A stretch of 64,000 nucleotides of DNA, from contig NZ_BOQE01000001.1 of the NCBI RefSeq assembly GCF_023705585.1, positions 3,752,710 to 3,816,709 of the forward strand, given 5' to 3'. Position numbers and translations under genes: made by a program. The notes under the pieces were generated by a model. That model saw nothing but the letters and a program-made list of their open reading frames with translations, did no database searches and was not told the DNA's origin. The stretch is from Collibacillus ludicampi (GTDB lineage: Bacteria; Bacillota; Bacilli; Tumebacillales; BOQE01). The number at the start of each line of letters is the position of its first letter. Within the stretch, counting starts at the first letter, position 1. This document shows, in pieces, positions 26,445 through 35,895 of the stretch.

Positions 26445-27164
26445 TTACACTTTCGACTTATAACCGATATGTACCGCTGCGATGCCTCCAGTGAGCAGCC
26501 AATATTTCACATGATCAAGTCCTGCCTGTTCAAACATACCCGCCAAAGTGGGAGCATCCGGAAAATCCTTTAAAGACTCCGGTAACCACTGATATGAAAC
26601 ATGGTCTTTAGAAGCCAACGAGCCGATCGCAGGCAAGATTTTCTCGAAATACAGGTAATACAACTTGGAAAACGGAGGCCATGTCGGCTTCGATAACTCG
26701 AGGGAAACGACCATTCCACCCGGTTTCACTACGCGGGTCATCTCCTGTAAAACATGCTTGACATCAGGCACGTTGCGCAAAGCAAACCCGATCGTGGCAT
26801 AATCGAATGTATTATCTGCGAAAGGTAAATCCATGGCATTCCCCTGTATCAGCTGTACCTGTTTGGATACCCCTGCCTCCGCCACTTTCGGTATGGCACA
26901 GTCAAGCATTTCTTGACAAAAATCGAGTCCCACAATGCGCCCTTGAGGACCTACGGCCTGCGCCAACGAAATCGTCCAATCCCCTGTTCCCGCAGCGACA
27001 TCGATCGCGCTTTGGCCAGGCTTGACATTCATTCGAGACATCGCAAATTTTCGCCAGGCTTTATGTCTGCGAAAGCTTAACACGGTATTCATTAAATCGT
27101 AATGTTTCGCAATACGCGAGAAAACATAATGAACTTTCTCTTCTTTCGAGAGGAAATCAGCCAT
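26445..27164 (-). CDS. menG: Demethylmenaquinone methyltransferase
   Basis: SAM-dependent C-methylation that completes menaquinone (MenG/UbiE). About 239 residues from the ATG at 27164, seven bases after AGGAGG; an in-frame extension to 27191 overlaps hepS. IDVAAGTGDW near 52, VGLDFCQEML near 75 and GFALRNVPD near 128 are the usual motifs. Conserved hepS-menG pair. Confidence 0.95.
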   Translation of the reverse strand: MADFLSKEEKVHYVFSRIAKHYDLMNTVLSFRRHKAWRKFAMSRMNVKPGQSAIDVAAGTGDWTISLAQAVGPQGRIVGLDFCQEMLDCAIPKVAEAGVSKQVQLIQGNAMDLPFADNTFDYATIGFALRNVPDVKHVLQEMTRVVKPGGMVVSLELSKPTWPPFSKLYYLYFEKILPAIGSLASKDHVSYQWLPESLKDFPDAPTLAGMFEQAGLDHVKYWLLTGGIAAVHIGYKSKV

Positions 27165-27174
27165 ATCGCTCCTC

Positions 27175-28059
27175 CTATCCTTGCTCCACAAACTTCCATT
27201 TATTTTGCATCGCTTGCGATATGAATTGGCAAACTGATTGTAGGTGAGAGCGCATGGTTTCTGTCGTCAGAACTGTTGACAGGCGTTCCACTGTAAGCAC
27301 ACATGAGTTCATCAATCGGAACAAGTAAGAAGAAGTGCGGTACTTGACATGATAGGACAACAAACGATTGTCCAACATCTGTCCTAAAGGAACCGATTTC
27401 ATATATCGTCTCTCTTCAGTAGAAGCTTGATCATACATGTAGATGTTCGCCAAATTCAGAACCCAGTTTCCTTGTTTCAATCCCATATATTCTTCCTTAA
27501 GCACATATGCCCTTACCGCAAATGAAACGATATCCTCCCACAAGGAGTCGTTAGGCAAATAGATTTCACGCAATGTGTGCAGAAGTTCACCGTGAATCCT
27601 CTCGCTGATACGCATATATCTTTCTTCCGTGCAACTGAAATCGCGCATGTATTTTTCGCGTTCCGCTTTGGCTTCGTTAATTCGGCTAATCGCCCGGGCA
27701 AACCGTCCGATTGCGTAGACGTGCCCGTCCTGGGCGAGAAGATGAAAATATTTGCTGGAAAAATAATCCCCCGCCAACACATTCAATTGACGATACCTCT
27801 CATCAGGTTGAGCGCTGGCTAACAGAATATCATCATGCACGCGAAGGCCATGATGGATCAGCAGAACGACTGTCATTAAAAGTTCTACGTCTTCAGATGG
27901 CAATTCAGCGGCTTGCAACAGGATAAGAGATATGTGCATATGAAACATGTCGAGTTTGGGATTCGGCTGAAAACGCGCCAGATAGGGATGATTCATCTCT
28001 CGCAGCACGCGTTCTCGAACTCTTTGAAAGATGTAATTCTCTGTTTTTTCAATCGACAC
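27175..28059 (-). CDS. hepS: Heptaprenyl diphosphate synthase component I
   Basis: Non-catalytic partner of HepT; sets chain length. About 294 residues. IHHGLRVHDDI near 90 and VLAGDYFSSKYFHLLA near 115 match HepS. I favour the GTG at 28059, nine bases after GGAGG; an in-frame GTG at 28077 lies at the start of that site. First gene of the menaquinone operon hepS-menG-mqnL-(mqnE-like)-mqnA-mqnC-hepT. Confidence 0.85.
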   Translation of the reverse strand: MSIEKTENYIFQRVRERVLREMNHPYLARFQPNPKLDMFHMHISLILLQAAELPSEDVELLMTVVLLIHHGLRVHDDILLASAQPDERYRQLNVLAGDYFSSKYFHLLAQDGHVYAIGRFARAISRINEAKAEREKYMRDFSCTEERYMRISERIHGELLHTLREIYLPNDSLWEDIVSFAVRAYVLKEEYMGLKQGNWVLNLANIYMYDQASTEERRYMKSVPLGQMLDNRLLSYHVKYRTSSYLFRLMNSCVLTVERLSTVLTTETMRSHLQSVCQFISQAMQNKWKFVEQG

Positions 28060-28140
28060 CGTCCCCATCCTCCACACAAGAACAAAATGACAAACCTATA
28101 ACAAAAACAGTATATCATAAGACAGATAAGAACATAAAAG

Positions 28141-28166
28141 AAAAAATGTCCGATGCTAATCGGACA
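28141..28166 (-). terminator. Terminator after mtrB
   Basis: Stem TGTCCGAT/ATCGGACA with a TAGC loop and six T residues on the minus strand. It separates mtrB from the hepS operon. Confidence 0.8.
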
Positions 28167-28190
28167 ATGCACATCATGGATTTGCGTCTG

Positions 28191-28421
28191 TCAATCTTCT
28201 GAAGTCGTATCGATTTGTCCTACTTTCGTATAAACGACCGCTTTCCCTCGGACTTTGATGGCTGACGTGTGTTCCGTGAATTGAGCGATCATGATTTCGC
28301 CTTTATCCAACTTCTCTGCATGATGAAAGCGGGTATCCTGGCCTCGCGTCAAGCCGAAGACTTGAACACCGTTCTCTTTAGCCCGAATGACTATATAATC
28401 TCCCAGTGATGGTTCTGACAT
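28191..28421 (-). CDS. mtrB: trp RNA-binding attenuation protein (TRAP)
   Basis: Ring-forming RNA-binding protein that, with tryptophan, wraps RNA carrying (G/U)AG repeats and lowers trp expression. 76 residues from the ATG at 28421, nine bases after [26 protein letters not shown] and [13 protein letters not shown] match the B. subtilis protein closely and include its Lys and Arg contacts with RNA and Gly/Thr contacts with tryptophan. Its likely targets are the GAG arrays at 9972-10010 and 10147-10200. Confidence 0.96.
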   Translation of the reverse strand: MSEPSLGDYIVIRAKENGVQVFGLTRGQDTRFHHAEKLDKGEIMIAQFTEHTSAIKVRGKAVVYTKVGQIDTTSED

Positions 28422-28586
28422 GCGATTTCTCCCTCTCAATGATTACACTTAAGGATTCTCAATAAAAAAGTTTCCTTGTTAAGTATTGATTGAATGTTAA
28501 TTATACCACAAGACAATCCTATTTGCCATCCTGTCCACGAATACGTGAAGCGCGAGCGGTTATTCTATAAGTGGGAGGTGATGAAG

Positions 28587-28769
28587 ATGCCAAACGGCGT
28601 CAGATGCGGTGTTGAAGAATGCATCTATAACTCCGATTATGCTTGTACGGCAGAAAGTATCGAAGTGATGAGCAACGGAAACGATATTGTCGGGACAACC
28701 AAAGGTACGCGATGCGCTACGTTTGAGTTCGAAAAACACACAAACAGACACGGGGAAATCGTGCGTTAA
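28587..28769 (+). CDS. DUF1540 protein
   Basis: 60 residues from the ATG at 28587, eight bases after GGGAGG; the frame could be extended to 28494 but without a ribosome site. Four cysteines in the spacing typical of DUF1540 (VRCGVEECIYN, YACTAESIEV, TRCATFE) suggest metal binding. Function unknown. Divergent from mtrB; followed by its own terminator. Confidence 0.8.
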   Translation: MPNGVRCGVEECIYNSDYACTAESIEVMSNGNDIVGTTKGTRCATFEFEKHTNRHGEIVR

Positions 28770-28782
28770 TAGACTGAATCAG

Positions 28783-28815
28783 AGAGTTCCCATTCAGGTA
28801 TGGGAACTCTTTTTC
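28783..28815 (+). terminator. Terminator after the DUF1540 gene
   Basis: Stem AGAGTTCCCAT/ATGGGAACTCT with a TCAGGT loop and TTTTT on the plus strand. Confidence 0.85.
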
Positions 28816-28841
28816 TCTTGGAGGGACATGCACAAGGAAAT

Positions 28842-30470
28842 CTAGCCCATTTTCCTCTCTTTTTCGCGCATGCGCAGTTCGACACGCCGAATCTTGCCAG
28901 AAGTCGTTTTCGGTAATGAATCGACAAATTCGATTTCACGCGGATACTTATATGGAGCCGTCAATTTCTTTACATGTTCCTGTAATTCTGAAACCAGCGT
29001 TTCTGACGCGAATTCGGGTTGCCGTAAGACGACAAATGCCTTAACGATATGTCCGCGTTCGGGATCCGGACTGGCAACAGCGGCACATTCCGCAACGGCA
29101 GGATGTTTAACCAAGGCGTCTTCTACCTCGAAAGGACCGATCGTATATCCCGATGAGATGATAATATCATCCGCACGGCCTTCAAACCAGATATAGCCTT
29201 CTTCGTCCCATCTTCCTTGGTCGCCTGTTACATACCATTCGCCGCGGAAAGCTTTTCCTGTACGTTCCGGGTCGTGCAGATAACCACGGAATAATACAGC
29301 CGTATCCTTGTGAACGGCTATATCGCCGACTTCCCCTACAGGCAGTTCTTTTCCTTCTTCATCAATGATCGCTATGCGGATACCGGGTGCCGGTCGTCCC
29401 ATTGAACCCGGCTTCATTTTCATACCTGAAAAAGTTCCCACCAGAAGCGAATTTTCAGTTTGTCCGTAACCATCCCGCACGCGGACATTAAATACACGTT
29501 GAAAGGTTTCAATCACTTCGCGGTTCAGAGGTTCACCTGCTGAACAAGCGGAACGCAGAGCACGAAGCTTATATTGTTCAAGATCCTTCACCTTTGCCAT
29601 CATACGATATTCCGTCGGCGTTGCACAGAGTAAAGAAATCGGATATTTTTCTAAAAATTCGAGATATTTGTTCGCCGAAAAACGTCCATGGTAAACGAAT
29701 GCGGTTCCTCCTTTCCCCAATATGGAAACGAAAGGACTCCAGACCCATTTCGCCCAACCTGGACTGGCTGTAGCCCATGCGATATCGTCTTCCCGAACAT
29801 CGAACCAGTACGTGGCTGAAATAGCTAAATGAGCATAAGGCCAAGCATGTACATGTTGTACGCCTTTCGGTCCCCCTGTCGTCCCGGACGTGTATGACAG
29901 AAAAGCAAGTTCGTTTGCGTCTGTATCGACAACCTGCCAAACCGTATCTGCATCCCGGATCAGTTCTTCCATGGAAATCCAGCCTTCAGCGGCACCATCA
30001 AGCAGGACAAAGAATTGCAATGATTTACATTTATGTCGTATAGAATCCACTTCCGACCGGACGTTACCAAGAGCGATCACCGCTTTTGCTTGTGCATGGT
30101 CGGCTCGATATTCGATATCTTTCGCGCGCAGCATTTCTGAACCCGGCATGATCACGGCGCCCATTTTGTTTAATGCCAAGTAAATCGCATAGGCTTCAAT
30201 CACACGAGGCACCAACACGATCACCTTATCCCCTCTGCAGATGCCCAAACGATGTAACCCGTTCGCTATACGGTTTGATAGCGCTTTCAAATCTCCATAC
30301 GTAATGCGTCTTGTCTCGCCCGCTTCGTTCTCCCATATGATCGCAGTTTTGTCCGGATTAGCGTCTGAATAGCGATCAATTTCTCCTCCGAAATTATATT
30401 TCTCCGGGATCTCCAAGCGGAACTCTTGTACCGCTTTCTCATAATCAAAATCAAATACATGCGTGCTCAC
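28842..30470 (-). CDS. Acyl-CoA synthetase (AMP-forming), MbcS/AcsA-like
   Basis: Activates a carboxylic acid to its CoA ester through an acyl-adenylate. About 542 residues from the GTG at 30470, eight bases after AGGAGG; in-frame ATGs upstream lie in that site. YTSGTTGGPKGV near 193 is the AMP motif, DGYGQTEN near 330, and the C-terminal LPKTTSGKIRR supplies the catalytic Lys. Close to medium- or branched-chain acyl-CoA synthetases of Firmicutes (MbcS); substrate not readable. Confidence 0.85.
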   Translation of the reverse strand: MSTHVFDFDYEKAVQEFRLEIPEKYNFGGEIDRYSDANPDKTAIIWENEAGETRRITYGDLKALSNRIANGLHRLGICRGDKVIVLVPRVIEAYAIYLALNKMGAVIMPGSEMLRAKDIEYRADHAQAKAVIALGNVRSEVDSIRHKCKSLQFFVLLDGAAEGWISMEELIRDADTVWQVVDTDANELAFLSYTSGTTGGPKGVQHVHAWPYAHLAISATYWFDVREDDIAWATASPGWAKWVWSPFVSILGKGGTAFVYHGRFSANKYLEFLEKYPISLLCATPTEYRMMAKVKDLEQYKLRALRSACSAGEPLNREVIETFQRVFNVRVRDGYGQTENSLLVGTFSGMKMKPGSMGRPAPGIRIAIIDEEGKELPVGEVGDIAVHKDTAVLFRGYLHDPERTGKAFRGEWYVTGDQGRWDEEGYIWFEGRADDIIISSGYTIGPFEVEDALVKHPAVAECAAVASPDPERGHIVKAFVVLRQPEFASETLVSELQEHVKKLTAPYKYPREIEFVDSLPKTTSGKIRRVELRMREKERKMG

Positions 30471-30544
30471 GTCAAATTCCTCCTGCATGTTTATCTTTTC
30501 AGCCTTGTTACTATTATACGAATAAAACAACAATTCCTACAAGA

Positions 30545-30571
30545 AGAAAAAAGAGGCTCTAGAAGAGCCCC
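30545..30571 (-). terminator. Terminator after hbs
   Basis: Stem GGCTCT/AGAGCC with a short TCT loop and TTTTTT on the minus strand. Confidence 0.8.
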
Positions 30572-30847
30572 TTATGTATTGACTATGTCCTTGAATGCTT
30601 TTCCTGGCTTAAATGACGGTACTTTGCTTGCTGCAATCTCAATTTCCTCGCCTGTTTGCGGATTTCTCCCCTTTCGTGCGGAGCGTTCGCGTATCTCGAA
30701 ATTACCGAAGCCAACGATCTGTACTTTATCGCCAGCAGCCAACGCTTCCATAATCGTTTCGAACAATGCGTCGATCGCCTTCCCCGCATCTTTTTTCGTG
30801 AGGTTCGCTTTCTCGGATACCTGATTAATTAGGTCGGTCTTATTCAT
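30572..30847 (-). CDS. hbs: DNA-binding protein HU
   Basis: Histone-like dimer that bends and compacts DNA. 91 residues from the ATG at 30847, with GGAGGTGG before it. [35 protein letters not shown] and the C-terminal [11 protein letters not shown] are typical of Bacillus HU. Neighbour of spoIVA as in B. subtilis. Confidence 0.96.
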   Translation of the reverse strand: MNKTDLINQVSEKANLTKKDAGKAIDALFETIMEALAAGDKVQIVGFGNFEIRERSARKGRNPQTGEEIEIAASKVPSFKPGKAFKDIVNT

Positions 30848-31002
30848 TATCTTCCACCTCCAGTCCGGTGAACGGAAAACTTGTATTATCTTTCTATCCA
30901 TGATAACAATATTTATACATTAATAGGCAAAAAAACTTTATTCTATTTTGTATTATATCACACGGTCACAGAAAGCTTTTATCGCAACATCACGTAAACA
31001 AT

Positions 31003-31044
31003 AAAAAAGAGAGTCAAGTAGCAAGCCCCTCTGCCCTGACTCTC
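31003..31044 (-). terminator. Terminator after spoIVA
   Basis: Stem GAGAGTCA/TGACTCTC enclosing about 20 bases, followed by TTTTTTA on the minus strand. Confidence 0.75.
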
Positions 31045-31056
31045 CCGGTTTGATGA

Positions 31057-32534
31057 CTATAAAATGATCGCGATCAGACCGCCACTGCCTTCGTTGATGA
31101 TCCTCTCAAGTGTTTCCTTCAACTTATATTGGGCATTCTCGGGCATCATCGCCAATTTCGCGGAGATGCCTTCTCGAACAATAGCAGCGAGCGATTTGCC
31201 GAAAATATCTGAATCCCAGATTTTCAGCGGATCTTCTTCAAAATCTTGCATCAAATAGCGAACAAGCTCTTCACTTTGTTTTTCAGTACCCACGATCGGT
31301 GCAAACTCTGATTCAACATCCACGCGGATCATATGGATCGAGGGAGCCGTCGCTCGAAGCCGCACGCCGAAACGTGAACCTTGGCGAATCAGTTCCGGCT
31401 CATCCAATGTCATCTCTTCAAGAACCGGAGGAGCGATACCGTAACCGGTCAACTTCACCATGCGCAATGCTTCAGCAACCTTATCATATTCTCGTTTTGC
31501 ATACGTGAAGTCTTTCATGAGCTGCAAGAGATGATCTTTCCCGCGGATTTCCACGCCGACGATCTCCGTCAATACTTGGTCATATAGATCATCAGGAGCT
31601 GATAAGTCGATATCGGCGATTCCTTGACCCATGTTCATATGTGACAGGGCTGCCCGCGAAACAAAATCGTAATCGTTAAACTGTCCCACCACGCGATCAA
31701 TGTCGCGCAGTCGCTTGATATCTTTGACTGTGTTGCGCACACATTCTTCAAAATTGGAGCGCAACCAATGATCATTATCGAGAACCATGACCCATGACGG
31801 TAAGTTGACATTGACTTCATGTACAGGAAATTCGTACAACGCTTCACGAAGTACCGCTATAATATCTTCCTGAGACATGCTGTTCACCGACAACGGAATC
31901 ACGGGGATATCATACTTGTCAATTAAATCTTGTCGCAATTGCTCCGTTTCCGGATGATGCGGATGCACTGAATTGATGATCATGACAAACGGTTTCCCCA
32001 GTTCCTTTAATTCATTAACCACACGTTCTTCCGCTTCCACATAAGAGTCTCTGCCGATTTCGGAGATTGTTCCGTCTGTCGTTACAACGAGACCAAGAGT
32101 CGAGTGATCAGCAATTACTTTACGCGTTCCGACTTCCGCAGCTTCTTGAAAAGGGATCGGTTCATCAAACCAAGGTGTTGTTACCATACGAGGACCATTT
32201 TCATCTTCGTACCCCCGCGCCCCCGTACCGCATATCCTACACAATCCACGAGTCGAACATTGATCTCCAAACCTTCGGAGACATTGATTTCTACCGCTTG
32301 GTTCGGGATGAACTTCGGCTCGGTCGTCATGATGGTACGGCCGGCTGCACTCTGCGGCAGTTCATCGGTAGCGCGTACCCGATCGGCCTCATCCTTGATA
32401 TTTGGCAGGACGATCAGTTCCATGAACTTTTTGATGAAGGTCGATTTACCCGTACGAACCGGGCCGACTACGCCGAGGTAGATGTCTCCACCCGTTCGCT
32501 CAGCGATATCTTTAAAAATATCGAACTTCTCCAC
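31057..32534 (-). pseudogene. spoIVA: Stage IV sporulation protein A, interrupted by a one-base frameshift
   Basis: SpoIVA is the ATPase that builds the basement layer of the spore coat. The two halves lie in different frames: residues 1 to about 105 from the GTG at 32534 (Walker A GPVRTGKST near 24), and the rest, beginning GYEDENGPRM, to the stop at 31057 (C-terminal EGSGGLIAIIL). The break is at about 32225, where VPGAR would be expected and one G is missing after a run of five C on the plus strand. Restoring one base gives 492 residues, the exact length of the B. subtilis protein. A sequencing error in a C/G run and a real mutation cannot be told apart here. Confidence 0.92.
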
Positions 32535-32665
32535 TCTTTTCCCTCCCTCAAATTGTTCGGCGTAGATAATACGCTACCCCTCTGCTCATCCCCTCCCCTT
32601 GAACAACTCTTAACGGCGTATGAAAGGCTCAGATGACTCGCACTCAAAAACATAGGACAATACCA

Positions 32666-32693
32666 TATATATGAGCCCCGCAAAGATTTATTC
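32666..32693 (-). promoter_or_regulatory. Sigma-E-like promoter of spoIVA
   Basis: Minus strand GAATAAA at 32693-32687, 13-base spacer, CATATATA at 32673-32666. The -10 resembles the sigma-E consensus CATAnnnT; the -35 is weaker. spoIVA is known to be sigma-E controlled. About 130 bases of leader follow. Confidence 0.4.
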
Positions 32694-32826
32694 CGAGATG
32701 GCTTCGGGGTGTTTTTCTCAGAACAATTTTTCTATTTCTACTTATATGTTTGAAAGAGTGCAAGTAGAACAAGCCTCTCTTCCATAACAAAAAAGACTTT
32801 CGAAGCACTTACTTTCCGGTGAAATG

Positions 32827-32858
32827 AAAAAAGCATTCGAGAAAAGCTCCCGAATGCT
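32827..32858 (-). terminator. Terminator after lipM
   Basis: Stem AGCATTCGGGAG/CTCGAATGCT with a TTTT loop and TTTTTT on the minus strand. Confidence 0.8.
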
Positions 32859-32872
32859 ATGTTTATGTCCGT

Positions 32873-33703
32873 TTATCGTCTAAAATTCCACGCATCAGTC
32901 GTATATTTTTCACGTCGCAATTGTTCGGTCAGTTTCTTTTCAAATTCCGTCAGATCTTCCTGAACAAGACGGATACCAAGCCCTTTTTCAAACCCCGTGC
33001 GAAAAGCCTCAACCGCTTCCTCGTAGCTGACATCTTTTCCACTAGAACCCTTTATTGAAACGGCTTTTTCAAGAAAAGACCGCTTCATTTGCTCCCGTTC
33101 TTCTTCCGTCGGGAAGAGCAACACACGAAACAGCAAATCTACGTCCATATCCAACAAGATCGAGCCATGCTGTAAAATCGTACCTCGTTGCCGTGTCTGT
33201 GCACTCCCCGCGACTTTGCGTCCTTCAACCACCAATTCATACCAGGACGGTGAATCAAAACATGCGGCCGATCCTAAGCTGGCATAACGATTTTTTTCAT
33301 CTTCGTCTGCGAGGGATACCATTTCTGCCGATAACCCCAAGGCACGAAACCCTTCCATTAAGCCTTTTGACAAAATTCGGTACGATTCGTTGACCGAACG
33401 GGGCATCAATGGATGCGATTCCGCCAACACGACCGAGTAAGTGAGTTCCTTGTCATGGAGGACAGCTCTGCCTCCTGTTGGACGGCGTACAAATCCCAAT
33501 CGGTGTTCATGCAATTGATCGAAATCGATCTCACGCTTCGCCCGTTGAAAATAACCAATGCTCAAAGTAGGCGGATTCCAAGCGTAAAAGCGCACGGTCG
33601 GGGGAACGAGCCCCTGGCTGTGCGCTGTCAATATCGCTTCATCAATTGCCATGTTCGTGGCCGGGTCACTTACGCCAGTATCGAGTAAACGCCACGTCTC
33701 CAT
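32873..33703 (-). CDS. lipM: Octanoyl-[acyl carrier protein]:protein N-octanoyltransferase
   Basis: Moves the octanoyl group from ACP to GcvH, the first step of lipoate assembly in Bacillus-type bacteria. 276 residues. RRPTGGRAVLH near 75, the active Cys in AACFDSPSWYEL near 149 and KVAGSAQTRQRG near 163 match LipM rather than LplA or LipB. It follows gcvH, its acceptor protein, by 14 bases, so enzyme and substrate are co-expressed. Confidence 0.9.
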   Translation of the reverse strand: METWRLLDTGVSDPATNMAIDEAILTAHSQGLVPPTVRFYAWNPPTLSIGYFQRAKREIDFDQLHEHRLGFVRRPTGGRAVLHDKELTYSVVLAESHPLMPRSVNESYRILSKGLMEGFRALGLSAEMVSLADEDEKNRYASLGSAACFDSPSWYELVVEGRKVAGSAQTRQRGTILQHGSILLDMDVDLLFRVLLFPTEEEREQMKRSFLEKAVSIKGSSGKDVSYEEAVEAFRTGFEKGLGIRLVQEDLTEFEKKLTEQLRREKYTTDAWNFRR

Positions 33704-33717
33704 AGCTCTATCAGTCC

Positions 33718-34101
33718 TTATTCGTTGATCGATGCCTCATACTGATCCGCTGTGAGGAGGGCGTCCAGTTCAGCCGCATCCTTAATTTCCACAACGATCA
33801 TCCAGCCTTTTCCATATGGATCTTCATTTACCAATTCAGGGGAATCATCCAGTTCCGTATTGACTTCGACCACTTTTCCGGAAACAGGAACGTATAAATC
33901 GGAAACCGTTTTTACCGACTCCACGGTACCAAACGTTGAATTTTGTTCAATCTCAGTCCCTACTTCCGGCAGTTCAACAAAAACGACATCCCCTAACTCG
34001 GATTGTGCAAAATCGGTAATGCCGATGTATGCACGGTTTCCTTCCACGCGTACCCATTCATGTTCTTTCGTGTACTTCAATTCTTTTGGCGTATGGCTCA
34101 T
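33718..34101 (-). CDS. gcvH: Glycine cleavage system H protein
   Basis: Lipoyl carrier of glycine cleavage and, in Bacillus, the hub from which lipoyl groups pass to other complexes. 127 residues. The lipoylated Lys is in [13 protein letters not shown] near 64. No P, T or L subunit genes are adjacent; the pairing is with lipM. Confidence 0.96.
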   Translation of the reverse strand: MSHTPKELKYTKEHEWVRVEGNRAYIGITDFAQSELGDVVFVELPEVGTEIEQNSTFGTVESVKTVSDLYVPVSGKVVEVNTELDDSPELVNEDPYGKGWMIVVEIKDAAELDALLTADQYEASINE

Positions 34102-34166
34102 GGCACAATACCTCCTGGCAATTATTCAAGTATGTACTGCTAAAATACGTAATTATTGTAGCAAAA

Positions 34167-35210
34167 TTATGATTCCCAGGAAAGTGATACCGCACGCGCG
34201 ACTTCTTCCATCTCATGGGTTCTGCCGCGCTCCATGAGATCTTCAACCGCTTCCATAGGTTCTTTTCCTTCGAACAGCACTTGATAAATCGCTCTCGTAA
34301 TCGGCATTTCCACATCGTATTGGGCAGAAAGGCGGTATGCGATCTCAGTTGTACGAACCCCTTCGACTACCATGTTCATTTTCCGTAAAACTGCGTCTAA
34401 TTTTTCTCCTTTTCCCAGCAAAAAACCTGCACGCCAATTTCTGCTGTGCTGTGAGGTGCATGTGACGACGAGATCCCCCACACCTGCCAATCCGGTAAAA
34501 GTCAGCTGGGCCGCTCCCATCTTCACGCCGAGCCGACTGATTTCCGCCAAACCACGTGTCATCAAAGCGGCTTTTGCATTATCTCCGAAACCGAGACCAT
34601 CTGATAAGCCGCATCCGAGCGCAATGATATTCTTTAATGCGCCGCCAAGTTCCGTTCCGATAACGTCTGGATTTGTGTAGACACGAAAAGAATTATTCAT
34701 TAACAGATTTTGGATTCTCTCCGCTGTAGCCCGCGCCGCCGAAGCCACCACGACCGTCGTCGGCAAACGGCGGCTCACTTCTTCCGCATGACTCGGCCCG
34801 GAAACGACTGCAATCTGCCTCTTTGTGAGTTGCGTCAACTCCGCTTGTAAAACTTCGCTCATGCGTTGATAACCTTGGATATCAAATCCTTTGGTCGCAT
34901 GGGCAACGAAAGCATCCTCACGTACATATGGAACCATCATGCGGACAGTTTCCCGGAAAGAGCCGGACGGAACGACGACAAAAATGTGTTCTTGCCCCTC
35001 AATGACAGATTGTAAATCCGACGTAGCGCGAATCCCCTCAGGCAATCTCACGTGAGGAAGATACTTCTCATTGGTACGTCTATACGTAATCTCATCCGCC
35101 ACTTCCTGCCGCCGCGCCCATAACCGTACATCATATCCGTTATCGGCCAATACCATAGCCAATGCTGTGCCCCAACTGCCGGCACCAACAACAGCAACCG
35201 AACCGTTCAT
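34167..35210 (-). CDS. gpsA: Glycerol-3-phosphate dehydrogenase [NAD(P)+]
   Basis: Reduces dihydroxyacetone phosphate to sn-glycerol-3-phosphate for phospholipid synthesis. 347 residues. VVGAGSWGTALA near 8 binds the cofactor; GGALKNIIALGCG near 190 has the catalytic Lys; SRNWRAG near 254 fits the family. Next to plsY, which uses its product, and der, as in B. subtilis. Confidence 0.96.
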   Translation of the reverse strand: MNGSVAVVGAGSWGTALAMVLADNGYDVRLWARRQEVADEITYRRTNEKYLPHVRLPEGIRATSDLQSVIEGQEHIFVVVPSGSFRETVRMMVPYVREDAFVAHATKGFDIQGYQRMSEVLQAELTQLTKRQIAVVSGPSHAEEVSRRLPTTVVVASAARATAERIQNLLMNNSFRVYTNPDVIGTELGGALKNIIALGCGLSDGLGFGDNAKAALMTRGLAEISRLGVKMGAAQLTFTGLAGVGDLVVTCTSQHSRNWRAGFLLGKGEKLDAVLRKMNMVVEGVRTTEIAYRLSAQYDVEMPITRAIYQVLFEGKEPMEAVEDLMERGRTHEMEEVARAVSLSWES

Positions 35211-35227
35211 AAGCTCCCCCTTCCCGG

Positions 35228-35827
35228 CTATTTCAGTTCCCGCTTCTTCCCTAACCGTTTTTCCTCACCTTTCAATAATCTGTCAATGTTCGAGCGATGG
35301 CGCCACAAAGCCATCACTGCGAGAATCAATGTGAACCAAAAATCATTCATCGGCAGGTGATAAATGAATACAAAAATGGGCATGAGTGTGGTGAATGTTA
35401 GGGAAGCGAGAGAGACGATCCGCAAGAGCAAGAGCAACAAGATCGCCACAAGACCGGCTGAGAGTGCCGCCAGGGGCACGAGAGTAAAAGTAACTCCGAT
35501 CGTTGTAGCGATACCTTTCCCACCGCGAAAGCCATAATAGATCGGCCAATTATGGCCTGCGATCGCAGCAATTCCTGCGAATACTCCCGCGGTCTCCTGT
35601 CCTCCTGTCAGCCTTTCAGCGATAAGTACGGCGACGACCCCTTTTAAAAGATCGGCCAGCAACACAACCGCGGCCACTTTCGGCCCCAAAACCCGTAACG
35701 TGTTCGTTGCACCCGCGTTACCGGAGCCATGCTCACGGATATCAATTCCGGCAATCATGCGTCCTGCCAAATAGCTGGATGAAATCGAACCAAGCAAATA
35801 AGCGATTGCAACTGCGAATATGAGCAC
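35228..35827 (-). CDS. plsY: Acyl-phosphate:glycerol-3-phosphate acyltransferase
   Basis: Integral membrane enzyme that makes lysophosphatidate from acyl-phosphate and glycerol-3-phosphate. 199 residues and about five membrane segments. SGNAGATNTLR near 37, GHNWPIYYGFRGGKGIAT near 92 are the active-site motifs. Lies 18 bases before gpsA in the same operon. Confidence 0.95.
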   Translation of the reverse strand: MLIFAVAIAYLLGSISSSYLAGRMIAGIDIREHGSGNAGATNTLRVLGPKVAAVVLLADLLKGVVAVLIAERLTGGQETAGVFAGIAAIAGHNWPIYYGFRGGKGIATTIGVTFTLVPLAALSAGLVAILLLLLLRIVSLASLTFTTLMPIFVFIYHLPMNDFWFTLILAVMALWRHRSNIDRLLKGEEKRLGKKRELK

Positions 35828-35895
35828 CCCGGTTTCTCCTCCAATACCTTATTAATGAATAGAAAGGGAATCGTTCTCTCTTCGTACTCGCACTT

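Larger units (their letters stand above)
32535..32872. other. Intergenic region between lipM and spoIVA
   Basis: 338 bases on the minus strand holding the lipM terminator near 32830 and the putative spoIVA promoter near 32680. I see no gene. Confidence 0.5.
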
